A stretch of DNA of 35,894 bases from the NCBI GenBank assembly GCA_019429385.1, contig JAHYIS010000028.1, positions 1-35,894 of the forward strand, written 5' to 3'. This stretch comes from ANME-2 cluster archaeon. GTDB lineage: Archaea > Halobacteriota > Methanosarcinia > Methanosarcinales > Methanocomedenaceae. The position numbers were made by a program, and so were the translations under genes. Within the stretch, counting starts at the first letter, position 1; each line of letters begins with the position of its first letter. Below the pieces are notes generated by a model that was given only the letters and a program-made list of their open reading frames with translations, ran no database searches and was not told where the DNA came from. Below are positions 6,330 to 15,504 of this stretch, piece after piece.

Positions 6330-8792
6330 ATGTCGTTCATAGTTTTAATAAGACCGACCAGGGCAGCCGTCGAACTGTTGATATTGAAGGATGGCAGCAG
6401 TACTGCATCGATACATGGTATCCTCTTTTTAAAGCATAGTTCAAAAGGCCCCCGGCCTTTTAAGTTCCGGGTCGTTGAAGATGGTGGCGAAAAAGTAATG
6501 GCTCCGTCTGAAGCCATAGACCTGTTACGCATGGCAGACCTGATACTGGTTTCCGGACACGGGGACGAGACATCTGAAAAGGATTTCCTGAAGATGCTGG
6601 AAGGGTACCACCTGAACCATGAACGGGTGGAAGTCTGCCGTACCTGCCTGTCAGATGGACGGTTCACGCCTGTGGATAAGGGTTCTATCAGGTACCGGGG
6701 CGAATTTATTTGTGAGAACTGCGGTTTATCGGAACTGCACAGGGAAATAAACCTTTGCGGCAGGCGGATGGGTGAAGAGGGGATTGAAAGATTGTTCCAT
6801 CAATTGCTCAGGACACGCGACCTGAACCGCATGCTGGTGTTGCTGGACCCAAAAAAGATGGACAGAGAACTTACCTTTTTCGATGATATCCAGGCAAGTT
6901 CACAGGTAAACCTGCTACAATCAAAGGACCTGGATGTGGATGAACGCCTGAAAAACATCCTTCCCGTTACGCTGCTACCGGTCCAGTCACTTTCCATTGC
7001 ATCAGGATTGCTCAAGGGTAAGAACCAGCTGGTGGTTTCTGCCACTGCTACCGGTAAGACCCTGGTGGGCGAGATGGCCGGGGTGAACAATATCCTGGCC
7101 GGCAAAGGTAAAATGCTGTTCCTGGTACCCCTGGTAGCACTTGCCAACCAGAAGTATGACCAGTTCAGGAAAAAATACCAATCACTTGGACTTTCTACGG
7201 CCATTCGGGTGGGACAGAGCCGAATCGGTGGTGGGAAGGGAAACCGGATGCGCACATCGCTTGATTCAGATATCATAGTTGGTACCTATGAGGGAATCGA
7301 CTACCTGTTGCGCACGGGTGGCAGGCGCAGGATGGGCATGGTTGGGACGGTGGTTATGGACGAAGTGCACATGATACAGGACCCTGAACGGGGGCCACGA
7401 CTGGACGGGCTGATTGCCAGGCTCAGGTACCTGTACCCCAAATGCCAGTTCATCTATCTATCTGCCACAGTGGGTGAACCGGGCAGGCTTGCAGGTGCCC
7501 TTGACAGCACGCTTATCGAATATGAGGAGCGGCCTATACCTCTGGAGCGTCACCTGATATTTGGCGGACCCACCGAAAAGCTGCGTCTCATAAACCAGCT
7601 GGCCCGGGAAGAATATGACCGAAAGTCATCGAAGGGTTTCAGGGGACAGACCATCGTATTTACCAATTCCAGGCATAACTGTCACCGTTTGTCAGATGCA
7701 TTGCAGATCCATTCGGCTGCTTATCATGCGGGCCTGCCGTACCAGCAGCGCAGGCGCATCGAGCAGGAGTTTGGAAATGCCCGGCTCCCGGTAGTCGTGA
7801 CCACTGCCGCCCTGGCTGCAGGTGTGGATTTCCCTGCGTCGCAGGTGATATTCGAGGGGCTGGCTATGGGTATTGAATGGCTGGGCCAGGGCGAGTTCCT
7901 GCAGATGCAGGGACGTGCGGGCAGGCCTGATTATCACGATCGGGGTGTGGTGGTGCTAATGGCTGAGCCTGATAAGAGTTTCGGGAAAGGGGAGAGTGAA
8001 GATAAGGTGGCATTTCGGCTGCTCAGGGGAGTCGTTGCTCCTATTGAAGTTGAGTCCGGCGAGGATGCCGTGCTTGAACAGGTGGCGGTATCTGCGGCTG
8101 TTTGGGATGATTTGAATATTATCAGGACAGTGGAGTCGTCCAGGATCGGCGGCGGGGATGCGGACTATCTGGTTGGCAAGCTGCAGGATATGGGTTATGT
8201 AAATGTATCGGGAACCAGAGTGCAGCTCACCAGTATGGGAAGGATAATGGTGAAGCATTTCCTGAATCCTGAGCAGGTCGATGTGATCAAGGATGGGATA
8301 GAGTCAGGACAGGGGCCTGATGAGATTGTTACCGGGCTGGCAGTGTTTGACAGGGCGTTCTTTGTTGGAGCTGACCGTATTGCTGCCAGTTTGAATATGC
8401 GGCTGCCGTCCAGGGTGTTCCAGGGTGGTGCAATGGAAATGGCATTATCAGGTGAGAGCCTGGCGAGGCTGGATAGTGCAACTCAGAGGAAGATGGTGAA
8501 TTTTGCCAGGGATTTTTTAAGCTGCACGTGCAAGGGTTCGCCTTATTGCGGCTGTCCGGAGCGGAAATTTTCCTGGAAACTGATGGAGATGAGGTGTGAA
8601 GGGCTATCTGCAGGAGGGATAATTGACGAGCTGACCTCCCGGTATGGTGTGTTTGCCTATGCTGGTGATGTGATGGAATATCTTGAGTTTGCAGCCAGGA
8701 ACCTGGAGGCTGTGGGGGAGGTGGCTCAGGTGCTGGGGGATGAGGGGATGGTGAAGCGGGCTGAGGGGTTATTGGAGTGTATTGTGGGGTAA
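6330..8792 (+). CDS. Archaea-specific superfamily II DEAD/DEAH-box helicase (COG1202, Ski2-like, DUF5814 type)
   Basis: An 820-residue ATP-dependent nucleic-acid helicase. An N-terminal domain carries a CxxC...CxxC zinc site (Cys103, 106, 128, 131). The helicase core follows: SATATGKT (237-244, motif I), VMDEVHMI (motif II), IYLSATVGEP (motif III), IVFTNSRHNCHRL (motif IV), TTAALAAGVDFP (motif V) and QMQGRAGRPDY (motif VI). The Q-motif-like region is LLPVQSLSIASGLL. A cysteine cluster CTCKGSPYCGC lies near residue 730, with a conserved archaeal C-terminal domain after the core. No strong Shine-Dalgarno site precedes the ATG, in keeping with coupling to the upstream gene. The substrate (DNA or RNA) is not evident. 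Confidence 0.85.
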   Translation: MSFIVLIRPTRAAVELLILKDGSSTASIHGILFLKHSSKGPRPFKFRVVEDGGEKVMAPSEAIDLLRMADLILVSGHGDETSEKDFLKMLEGYHLNHERVEVCRTCLSDGRFTPVDKGSIRYRGEFICENCGLSELHREINLCGRRMGEEGIERLFHQLLRTRDLNRMLVLLDPKKMDRELTFFDDIQASSQVNLLQSKDLDVDERLKNILPVTLLPVQSLSIASGLLKGKNQLVVSATATGKTLVGEMAGVNNILAGKGKMLFLVPLVALANQKYDQFRKKYQSLGLSTAIRVGQSRIGGGKGNRMRTSLDSDIIVGTYEGIDYLLRTGGRRRMGMVGTVVMDEVHMIQDPERGPRLDGLIARLRYLYPKCQFIYLSATVGEPGRLAGALDSTLIEYEERPIPLERHLIFGGPTEKLRLINQLAREEYDRKSSKGFRGQTIVFTNSRHNCHRLSDALQIHSAAYHAGLPYQQRRRIEQEFGNARLPVVVTTAALAAGVDFPASQVIFEGLAMGIEWLGQGEFLQMQGRAGRPDYHDRGVVVLMAEPDKSFGKGESEDKVAFRLLRGVVAPIEVESGEDAVLEQVAVSAAVWDDLNIIRTVESSRIGGGDADYLVGKLQDMGYVNVSGTRVQLTSMGRIMVKHFLNPEQVDVIKDGIESGQGPDEIVTGLAVFDRAFFVGADRIAASLNMRLPSRVFQGGAMEMALSGESLARLDSATQRKMVNFARDFLSCTCKGSPYCGCPERKFSWKLMEMRCEGLSAGGIIDELTSRYGVFAYAGDVMEYLEFAARNLEAVGEVAQVLGDEGMVKRAEGLLECIVG

Positions 8793-8911
8793 GGAACATT
8801 GGATTAGCATTATCATCGCCCGTTAATATTATATAGAAGTACAAACAGTTAGAAGTGTTCTTATTATACAATATAACACCATTTAGTTACTATCTCTGGA
8901 GGAAATAATCT
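8793..8911 (+). promoter_or_regulatory. Thermosome promoter and ribosome binding site
   Basis: The gap holds AT-rich boxes (TTATATAG around 8829-8836 and TTATTATACAATATAA around 8861-8876) and a strong Shine-Dalgarno site GGAGG at 8898-8902, 9 bases before the ATG at 8912. The spacing suggests a leader of a few tens of bases. No operator is recognised. Confidence 0.45.
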
Positions 8912-10564
8912 ATGTCAGGAATGGGCGGACAGCCAATAATTATCATTGACCCGGGTAAATCAAGGACGACAGGCCGGGATGCACAATCCATGAACATTAC
9001 AGCAGCAAAAGCAATTGCCGATGCTGTGAAAACCACCCTGGGTCCAAAAGGAATGGACAAGATGCTGGTAAACGCTGTAGGAGACGTCATGATAACGAAT
9101 GACGGTGCAGCCATCTTAAAGCAGATCGATGTGCAGCATCCGGCTGCTATGATGATGGTGCAGATATCAAAGACCCAGGAACAGGAAGCGGGAGATGGTA
9201 CTACCAGCGCAGTTGTGCTCGCAGGCGAACTGCTTACCCAGGCCCAGAAATTGATCGAACTTGAGGTTCATCCTACATTGATAGTCAGCGGATACAAACT
9301 GGCAGCAAAAAAAGCACAGGAAATCCTGAAATCTACTGCCATACAGGTTTCAGAGGATGACAATGAAATGCTCAGAAAGATCGCTCTTACCGCACTTTCC
9401 GGAAAAGGGAGCGAAATGGCACATGATAATCTGGCAGACCTTTGCGTGGAAGCCATCAAGGCAATAACAGACAAGTTCCAGACCGATATCAAACATAATA
9501 TCCAGATAATCCATCAAAAAGGCGGGTCCATCAAAGATACCAAACTCATTAAGGGTATGGTCATTGACAAGGCCAGGGCCCATAACAACATGCCAAAATT
9601 GATCACAAATGCAAAGATTGCTGTGCTGGATGTGGGTATTGAGGTACAGAAGACGTCTACAAGTTCCAAGATAAAGATATCTACCGTGGAACAGATGGAT
9701 GAAGCATACCATGAAGAATACCAGACCGTGAAGGACCAGGTGGACAGTCTGGTTAAAGCCGGAGTGAACGTGGTGGTCACAGAAAAGGGCATTGATGATA
9801 TTTCCCTTCATTATTTGGGCAAACTGAACATTTTGGCCATTAGAAGAGTGAAAGAAGATGATATCAAAAGAATTGTCCGCGCCACTGGTGCTGTTGTGCG
9901 CTCCAATACAACTGATATTTCTCCGGGCGACCTGGGTTCTGCCGAGATAGTGGAAGAGAGGGGACTTGGTAATTACAAGATGATGTATTTCGAAGGGTGC
10001 GAAAATCCGAAAGCAGTTACCATAATGGTTCACAGCGGTGCTGATTATATCACTGAAGAAGTGGAGCGAGCCCTGGATGATGCCCTGAGTGTCGTCAAGG
10101 TAGTGCTGGATGAGAAGAATATCATGTTTGGAGGCGGCGCACCCGAAATTGAAACAGCAATGCAGCTGCGCGAGTACGCCTCATCCCTTCAGGGACGAGA
10201 ACAACTGGCCGTTTCAGCATTTGCCGATGCAATGGAAGGAATTCCACGTGTTCTTGCAGAGAATGGAGGACTTGACCCTGTTGATATCCTGACAGAACTG
10301 CGTTCCGAACATAAGAAAGGCAACAAGACCGTTGGCCTGAACGCAATTACCGGCAAGGTCATGGATATGAAGGAGACCAGTGTAGTGGAACCTTTGAAGG
10401 TGAAGATACAGTCTATTAAATCTGCCACCGATGCAGCCTCAATGATACTGAGGGTGGATGATGTATTTGCATCAAAATATACTGGTCTCATGGACGTCAA
10501 ACCCGAGCACAGGGTGGATAGTTATGATGGTATCCAGGCACCGGATATTGGGGACGATTATTAG
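8912..10564 (+). CDS. thsA: Thermosome subunit (group II chaperonin)
   Basis: A 550-residue ATP-dependent protein-folding chaperonin that assembles into double rings with a built-in lid. Diagnostic motifs are TTLGPKGMDKMLV, VMITNDGAAIL and QEQEAGDGTTSAVVLAGELL (the Asp of GDGTT is catalytic), and near the C-terminus MFGGGAPEIE and LDPVDILTELRSEH. The C-terminus PDIGDDY lacks the GGM-repeat tail of some homologues. The letter A in the symbol is conventional, since several paralogues are usual in Methanosarcinales and I cannot tell which this is. It lies directly upstream of grpE-dnaK-dnaJ, 51 bases away, so a shared stress-related transcript is possible. Confidence 0.95.
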   Translation: MSGMGGQPIIIIDPGKSRTTGRDAQSMNITAAKAIADAVKTTLGPKGMDKMLVNAVGDVMITNDGAAILKQIDVQHPAAMMMVQISKTQEQEAGDGTTSAVVLAGELLTQAQKLIELEVHPTLIVSGYKLAAKKAQEILKSTAIQVSEDDNEMLRKIALTALSGKGSEMAHDNLADLCVEAIKAITDKFQTDIKHNIQIIHQKGGSIKDTKLIKGMVIDKARAHNNMPKLITNAKIAVLDVGIEVQKTSTSSKIKISTVEQMDEAYHEEYQTVKDQVDSLVKAGVNVVVTEKGIDDISLHYLGKLNILAIRRVKEDDIKRIVRATGAVVRSNTTDISPGDLGSAEIVEERGLGNYKMMYFEGCENPKAVTIMVHSGADYITEEVERALDDALSVVKVVLDEKNIMFGGGAPEIETAMQLREYASSLQGREQLAVSAFADAMEGIPRVLAENGGLDPVDILTELRSEHKKGNKTVGLNAITGKVMDMKETSVVEPLKVKIQSIKSATDAASMILRVDDVFASKYTGLMDVKPEHRVDSYDGIQAPDIGDDY

Positions 10565-10615
10565 AAATGGGGATTGCCACGAGAGTATTGAATCTGAATC
10601 CTGCAGAGGCTTGAA

Positions 10616-11263
10616 ATGGTAAAAAAGAATAAGGTTGAGGTTAACCTATCAAAAGATGAGACAGATGAACCTGAGGAAGAGATTACGATGTCTAAAGGCA
10701 AGAAACAGCGTAGCTCAAAGGGGAAAATGACGGTTGAGGACCAGTCTTTGGATAAGGGGCGGTCTGAAGAAGATAGTGAGGAGTGCTCACTTGAAAAATT
10801 AGCCTGTGAACTGTCTGAATCCAGGGCACTTGCACTGGATTACCTGAACCATCTCCAGCGCCTTACGGCAGAGTTTGACAATTATAAAAAACGGATAGAT
10901 AAAGAACGGACAGAGATCATCGAATATGCAAACGTTAACCTTGTGGCAGAACTTATTGATGTGATGGAGAACATGGAGCGGGGGATTGCCAGCGCCAGGG
11001 AGTCACAGGACAGGGATTCCATTTTGAAGGGGATGGAAATGGTGTATAACCAGTTGAAAAGCATCCTTGAATCAAAAGGTCTTGAACCCATTGATGCAGT
11101 AGGGCAGAAGTTTGACCATCAATGTCATGACGCGATGATGAAGGAAAACTCTGACGAGTGCCCCGACAATACTGTGTTAGAAGAGTTCCAGCGGGGATAT
11201 AGGATAAAGGGCAGAGTGGTTCGATATTCAAAGGTAAAGATATCAGAGAAAAAAGAAAAATAG
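10616..11263 (+). CDS. grpE: GrpE nucleotide exchange factor
   Basis: A 215-residue co-chaperone that releases ADP from DnaK. The first 60 residues are highly charged and low in complexity (DETDEPEEEITMSKGKKQRSS). A long helix follows with LQRLTAEFDNYKKRIDKER (about residues 80-98). The C-terminal beta domain contains GLEPIDAVGQKFDHQCHDAM and the closing GYRIKGRVVRYSKVKISE, the GrpE signature. The start at 10616 has GAGG about 10 bases upstream; an internal Met at 10688 is a weaker alternative. It sits between the thermosome and dnaK genes. Homology is to bacterial GrpE, reflecting the accepted bacterial origin of archaeal Hsp70 systems. Confidence 0.93.
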   Translation: MVKKNKVEVNLSKDETDEPEEEITMSKGKKQRSSKGKMTVEDQSLDKGRSEEDSEECSLEKLACELSESRALALDYLNHLQRLTAEFDNYKKRIDKERTEIIEYANVNLVAELIDVMENMERGIASARESQDRDSILKGMEMVYNQLKSILESKGLEPIDAVGQKFDHQCHDAMMKENSDECPDNTVLEEFQRGYRIKGRVVRYSKVKISEKKEK

Positions 11264-11313
11264 TTGATAAATATAAGAATGTACTAATCTAAACAGATGA
11301 GGTGAAGTATTAA

Positions 11314-13164
11314 ATGGGAAAGATAATAGGAATTGACCTGGGAACTAGCAATTCGGCGGCTGCAGCTCTTGTCGGTGGCCGTCCAACGATAATACCCAGT
11401 GCAGAAGGCACAAGTGTTGGCGGAAAGGCATTCCCGTCAGTGGTGGCTTTCACCAAGGATGGGCAGAAACTGGTTGGGGAACCAGCCCGCAGACAGGCAG
11501 TAAGCAATCCGGAAGGCACGATAATGGCCATCAAACGGAAGATGGGAACGAATGAAAAGATAGACATCAGGGGTAAGGAATTCACTCCCCAGGATATATC
11601 TGCTTTTATTCTGCAGAAAATCAAGCAGGACGCTGAAGCGCACCTTGGAGACAAAGTAGAGAAGGCGGTCATAACCGTACCTGCATATTTCAATGATAAC
11701 CAGAGACAGGCCACCAAGGATGCGGGCGAGATAGCGGGTCTTGAAGTAATACGTATCATAAATGAGCCCACAGCAGCATCACTGGCATATGGACTTGATA
11801 AGAAGGGCGACCAGGAAATACTGGTGTACGATTTCGGTGGCGGTACCCTTGATGTTACTATTATGGAAATGGGCGGTGGTGTGTTCGAAGTAAAATCCAC
11901 TTCAGGTGATACCCAGTTGGGTGGTACTGATATGGATAAGATCCTCATAGATTACATTGCAGAGGATTTCAAATCAAAAGAAGGAATTGACCTTCGGAAA
12001 GATAAGACCGCTGTTCAACGCCTGCGGGAAGCTGCAGAGAAGGCAAAGATCGAACTTTCGACCACAATGCAGACGTCCATCAACCTGCCGTTCATCACAG
12101 CTGACCAGGCAGGACCCAAACATCTTGAGATGAACCTTACAAGATCCAAACTGGAAGAGCTGGTCATGCCTGTAATAGTGAAGACACGACAACCTTTGGA
12201 ACAGGCTATCAAGGATGCAGGATTGAAGACCTCAGACATTACTACGGTCATTCTGGTGGGTGGACCCACCCGGATGCCGGTGGTGAAGAAGTTCGTTAGC
12301 GATGTGGTTGGCAGGGAGCCGGAACGTGGTGTTGACCCTATGGAATGCGTGGCAATGGGTGCAGCGATACAGGCCGGTGTGCTGGAAGGCGAGGTCAAGG
12401 ATGTGCTGTTGCTTGACGTAACACCGCTGTCCCTTGGTATTGAGACCCTGGGTAGTGTTTCAACCCAGCTCATCGAGCGCAATACCACGATTCCCACCAG
12501 GAAGAGCCAGATATTCAGCACAGCTGCTGATAACCAGACCTCAGTGGACATTCATGTACTCCAGGGTGAGCGTGCCATGGCGGCAGACAATACTACGCTG
12601 GGACGTTTCACTCTTATAGGAATTCCTATGGCGCCAAGGGGTATTCCCCAGATTGAAGTGACCTTTGACATTGATGCCAATGGTATCATTCATGTAACTG
12701 CTAAGGACCTGGGTACCAATAAAGAGCAGAAGATAACCATCACTTCTACCCATAAGCTTTCAGAGGATGAGATAAGGAAGAAGATGGATGATGCCAAGCA
12801 GTATGAGGAACAGGATAAGAAGATAAAGGAACTGATCGAGATTAAGAATCAGGCAGATACTCTGGCCTATACTACTGAGAAAGCCCTTTCCGACCTGGGT
12901 GATAAGGTACCTGATAAAGAGCGCACGTCTATTACAGAGAAGATAGCGAAGACAAGGGAAGCCATCAAAAGCGATAACAAGGATACTATCCAGACGGCTA
13001 TCGATGAACTCACCAAGGAGATGCAGAAGATCAGCACGAAGATATACGAGCAGGCTGCACAAGAGCAGGCTGCTGCTGGTACTGAACCCGAACATGAGGG
13101 TGAGACCGGAAATGACAATGTAGTAGATGCTGAGTACGAAGTTGTAGACGAGGATAAGGATTAA
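11314..13164 (+). CDS. dnaK: DnaK (Hsp70) molecular chaperone
   Basis: A 616-residue Hsp70. ATPase motifs are [15 protein letters not shown] (4-18), [17 protein letters not shown], the phosphate-2 loop [15 protein letters not shown] and [12 protein letters not shown]. The linker [18 protein letters not shown] leads into the substrate-binding domain with [17 protein letters not shown]. The N-terminal ATPase quadrant looks short, as in Gram-positive and archaeal DnaK rather than proteobacterial DnaK. The C-terminus is Gln/Ala-rich then acidic ([13 protein letters not shown]). GAGGTGA at 11299-11305 supports the start. Its stop codon lies inside a perfect 12-bp hairpin that may limit transcription into dnaJ. 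Confidence 0.96.
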   Translation: MGKIIGIDLGTSNSAAAALVGGRPTIIPSAEGTSVGGKAFPSVVAFTKDGQKLVGEPARRQAVSNPEGTIMAIKRKMGTNEKIDIRGKEFTPQDISAFILQKIKQDAEAHLGDKVEKAVITVPAYFNDNQRQATKDAGEIAGLEVIRIINEPTAASLAYGLDKKGDQEILVYDFGGGTLDVTIMEMGGGVFEVKSTSGDTQLGGTDMDKILIDYIAEDFKSKEGIDLRKDKTAVQRLREAAEKAKIELSTTMQTSINLPFITADQAGPKHLEMNLTRSKLEELVMPVIVKTRQPLEQAIKDAGLKTSDITTVILVGGPTRMPVVKKFVSDVVGREPERGVDPMECVAMGAAIQAGVLEGEVKDVLLLDVTPLSLGIETLGSVSTQLIERNTTIPTRKSQIFSTAADNQTSVDIHVLQGERAMAADNTTLGRFTLIGIPMAPRGIPQIEVTFDIDANGIIHVTAKDLGTNKEQKITITSTHKLSEDEIRKKMDDAKQYEEQDKKIKELIEIKNQADTLAYTTEKALSDLGDKVPDKERTSITEKIAKTREAIKSDNKDTIQTAIDELTKEMQKISTKIYEQAAQEQAAAGTEPEHEGETGNDNVVDAEYEVVDEDKD

Positions 13165-13199
13165 TTACTAATCCTTATCCTTTTGTTTATTTTTTTTTA
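13152..13199 (+). terminator. Strong hairpin plus T-tract overlapping the dnaK stop codon
   Basis: Perfect 12-bp stem GGATAAGGATTA (13152-13163) / TAATCCTTATCC (13169-13180) with the 5-base loop ATTAC, followed by a T-rich tract to about 13198. The dnaK TAA is at 13162-13164. It has the form of an intrinsic terminator. dnaJ begins only 14 bases after the T-tract, so partial termination or an mRNA 3'-end stabiliser is likely. Confidence 0.6.
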
Positions 13200-13212
13200 A
13201 AAATGATCTCAC

Positions 13213-14376
13213 ATGGCTGATAAACGCGATTATTACGAAATCCTGGGTGTTGACAAGAGCATTTCCGGAGATGAACTGAAGAAGGCTTACCGGAAGCTGG
13301 CCTTACAGTATCACCCTGACCGCAACAAAGATGCTGGTGCTGAGGAGAAGTTCAAAGAGATTAGCGAAGCTTACGGTGTACTCAGTGATTCTGAAAAACG
13401 TGCCAAATATGACCAGTATGGACATGTGGGTGTTGACGGGCGCTGGAGCCAGGAGGATATATTCAGGGATGTGAATTTTGAAGATATATTCAGAGGTTTT
13501 GGCGGAGGTGGTGGAGGTTTTAGCAGCAGTATCTTTGATACGATATTTGGCGGTGGAAGCCGCAGGCGTGGCGGACCCCAGCGGGGTTCGGACCTGAGGA
13601 TCGACCTTGCCATATCATTTGAGGAAGCCTACAAAGGAGTTGAAAAGTCCATCAAACTGCCAAGGACCGAGAACTGTTCCACCTGCAAGGGCAGCGGTGC
13701 CAAACCAGGTACCGAACCCAGGACCTGTAAGACCTGTGGCGGCAGCGGCCAGACAACCCGTGCACAGCAGACGCCATTTGGCCAGTTCATGACTACCAGT
13801 ACCTGTCCCACCTGTCGAGGCCAGGGCAAAGTGGTGGATGACCCATGCATTGAATGCCACGGCAGCGGCAAAGTGCAGATAAAACGTACAATAAAGGTGA
13901 CGATACCTGCCGGTATTGACAGTGGCTCACGCATGCGGGTCACCGGAGAGGGCGAGCACGGCTCAGCTGGCGGGCCTCCGGGTGACCTGTTCGTGGATAT
14001 TTACGTAAAACCCCATAAGTTGTTCAAGCGGGTGGGTAATGATGTTCTGGTGGGGGCGGACATCAGTTTTACCCAGGCAGCAATGGGTGACGAGATTACG
14101 GTGCCTACGGTGGACGGTAAGGTGAAGTTGAAAGTTCCGGCCGGTACACAGCCAGGAGCGACGTTTCGGGTTAAGGATAAGGGCATGCCCAATATCCATG
14201 GGTACGGGCAGGGGGATTTGCATGTGCAGGTGAATGTGAAGGTACCCAAGAAACTTGATGCAAAACAGAAAGAACTGCTGCGGGAGTTTGCGAAGGCCAG
14301 CGGGGAGAAGCCTGCAAAAGAGAATGAGAAGGGGCTTTTCGAAAAAGTAGTTGATGGGGTAAAGGAAAAGATCTAA
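13213..14376 (+). CDS. dnaJ: DnaJ (Hsp40) co-chaperone, type I
   Basis: A 387-residue co-chaperone that stimulates the DnaK ATPase. It begins with a J domain ([21 protein letters not shown] with the essential [20 protein letters not shown]). A Gly/Phe-rich linker ([11 protein letters not shown]) follows. Four zinc-binding repeats come next: [24 protein letters not shown] and CIECHGSG. The C-terminal substrate-binding domains contain [19 protein letters not shown] and [18 protein letters not shown]. All elements of a full type I DnaJ are present. The start codon lies soon after the dnaK hairpin and no good Shine-Dalgarno site is visible, so its translation may be weaker than that of dnaK. Confidence 0.96.
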   Translation: MADKRDYYEILGVDKSISGDELKKAYRKLALQYHPDRNKDAGAEEKFKEISEAYGVLSDSEKRAKYDQYGHVGVDGRWSQEDIFRDVNFEDIFRGFGGGGGGFSSSIFDTIFGGGSRRRGGPQRGSDLRIDLAISFEEAYKGVEKSIKLPRTENCSTCKGSGAKPGTEPRTCKTCGGSGQTTRAQQTPFGQFMTTSTCPTCRGQGKVVDDPCIECHGSGKVQIKRTIKVTIPAGIDSGSRMRVTGEGEHGSAGGPPGDLFVDIYVKPHKLFKRVGNDVLVGADISFTQAAMGDEITVPTVDGKVKLKVPAGTQPGATFRVKDKGMPNIHGYGQGDLHVQVNVKVPKKLDAKQKELLREFAKASGEKPAKENEKGLFEKVVDGVKEKI

Positions 14377-14736
14377 AAGGCCGGAATTTTTTTACCCTCT
14401 ATTATTCTTAATGAAATAAAAAAAAGAATTTCGAGGTATGAACCTCGAAATTATCTGCAGTTATAACCTGACCTTCCGGGTTTTATAGACTACTTATAAA
14501 ATAGTTCTTCTGGCTATTTGATATTTTACCATGATTGGGAAACTTCATCTTACTTTCCATTAACTACTCAAAAATAGCAGTACTATCCTGCGTGAAACTT
14601 CACAGTATGCATTACAGAAGTAAAAACAAACACGAAAATCCTCCCTTCGGTCGGATTAACTTGAGTACAAAAAGGTATACTTTATGTACCATTAAAAAAT
14701 GAATGGGGGAATATTGCCCGCCTTTTTCTCATATCC
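14377..14736. other. Convergent intergenic region between dnaJ and purC
   Basis: About 360 bases between two converging genes. After dnaJ comes a run of T residues (around 14388-14394) suited to archaeal termination. A perfect 11-bp hairpin with loop ATGA lies at 14427-14452. Near 14705-14719 a GGG...CCC element with a central AATATT lies just beyond the purC stop and is followed on the minus strand by a T run. No open reading frame of note and no tRNA were seen; a small RNA on the minus strand cannot be excluded. Confidence 0.45.
14411..14452 (-). terminator. Perfect 11-bp hairpin followed by T-tract on the minus strand
   Basis: Arms AATTTCGAGGT (14427-14437) and ACCTCGAAATT (14442-14452) pair perfectly around the loop at 14438-14441. 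Read on the minus strand, the hairpin is followed by about eight T residues (complement of 14418-14425). It could end a minus-strand transcript, although it lies about 285 bases beyond the purC stop. Confidence 0.45.
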
Positions 14737-15453
14737 TCACACAAATAGTTCAGGCACGATCCTGCGCGCAACTTCCCTGTAAGCCGCAGCCAGGTCACCT
14801 TTATCGAACCTGAACACATCCTTGTCCAGCGAATTCCCGGTCTCCTTATCCCACAGCCGGCAGGTATCACAGGATATCTCATCACCCAGCACAATCTCAC
14901 TACCCCTGCGCCCGAACTCAACCTTGAAATCCGGCAGGATCAATCCCCGCTCATCCAGGTATGACCTCAGGATATCATTAATTTTAAGCGCGGTTTCCCG
15001 TATCTGTGCAAGTTCTTCCCTGGTTGCAAGCCCCAGCGCCACGGCAATATCCTCGTTGAGCATGGGGTCATGGCGCGAATCGTCCTTATAGTCCATCACG
15101 ATCACAGGTTCATCCAGTACCTGGCTCTCCTCAAAAGGATACTTGCGGGTCATAGAACCAGCAGCAATATTGCGGACGATCACCTCTACCAGGATAATCT
15201 GAACGGTATCCACAAGCATCTCGTGGTCGGACACCATCTCCCGGTAATGGGTCTTGATACCATTCTCTTCCAGAAGTTCGAATACCTTTTTGGATATCTG
15301 GGCATTATAATACCCTTTCTTCGGCACTTCAGCTTTCTTTTCCCCGTCAAACGCTGTAAGGCTGTCCCTGAAATCCATTATCAACAGATTCGGGTCTTCG
15401 GTGCGGTAAATAGTCTTTGCCTTTCCTGAATACAACTCGTCTGTCTTCTTCAC
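14737..15453 (-). CDS. purC: Phosphoribosylaminoimidazole-succinocarboxamide (SAICAR) synthase
   Basis: A 238-residue enzyme that joins aspartate to CAIR using ATP in purine synthesis. Visible motifs are [16 protein letters not shown] (ATP-binding strand), [68 protein letters not shown] and [15 protein letters not shown]. The length is normal for the family. GAGGTTGAT just upstream of the ATG at 15453 supports the start. About 50 bases separate it from the ligase gene upstream, with an AT-rich stretch near 15496-15504, so it may have its own promoter. Another purine gene, purA, lies about 13 kb away. Confidence 0.96.
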   Translation of the reverse strand: MKKTDELYSGKAKTIYRTEDPNLLIMDFRDSLTAFDGEKKAEVPKKGYYNAQISKKVFELLEENGIKTHYREMVSDHEMLVDTVQIILVEVIVRNIAAGSMTRKYPFEESQVLDEPVIVMDYKDDSRHDPMLNEDIAVALGLATREELAQIRETALKINDILRSYLDERGLILPDFKVEFGRRGSEIVLGDEISCDTCRLWDKETGNSLDKDVFRFDKGDLAAAYREVARRIVPELFV

Positions 15454-15504
15454 ATAATCAACCTCGCGGGAGAAAATAATTGATGTGCATGAAACATTAT
15501 AATA

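Noticed and set aside
11310-11948. Minus-strand open frame of 212 codons inside dnaK
   Set aside because: It mirrors the conserved Hsp70 ATPase domain and has no start signal or family motif.
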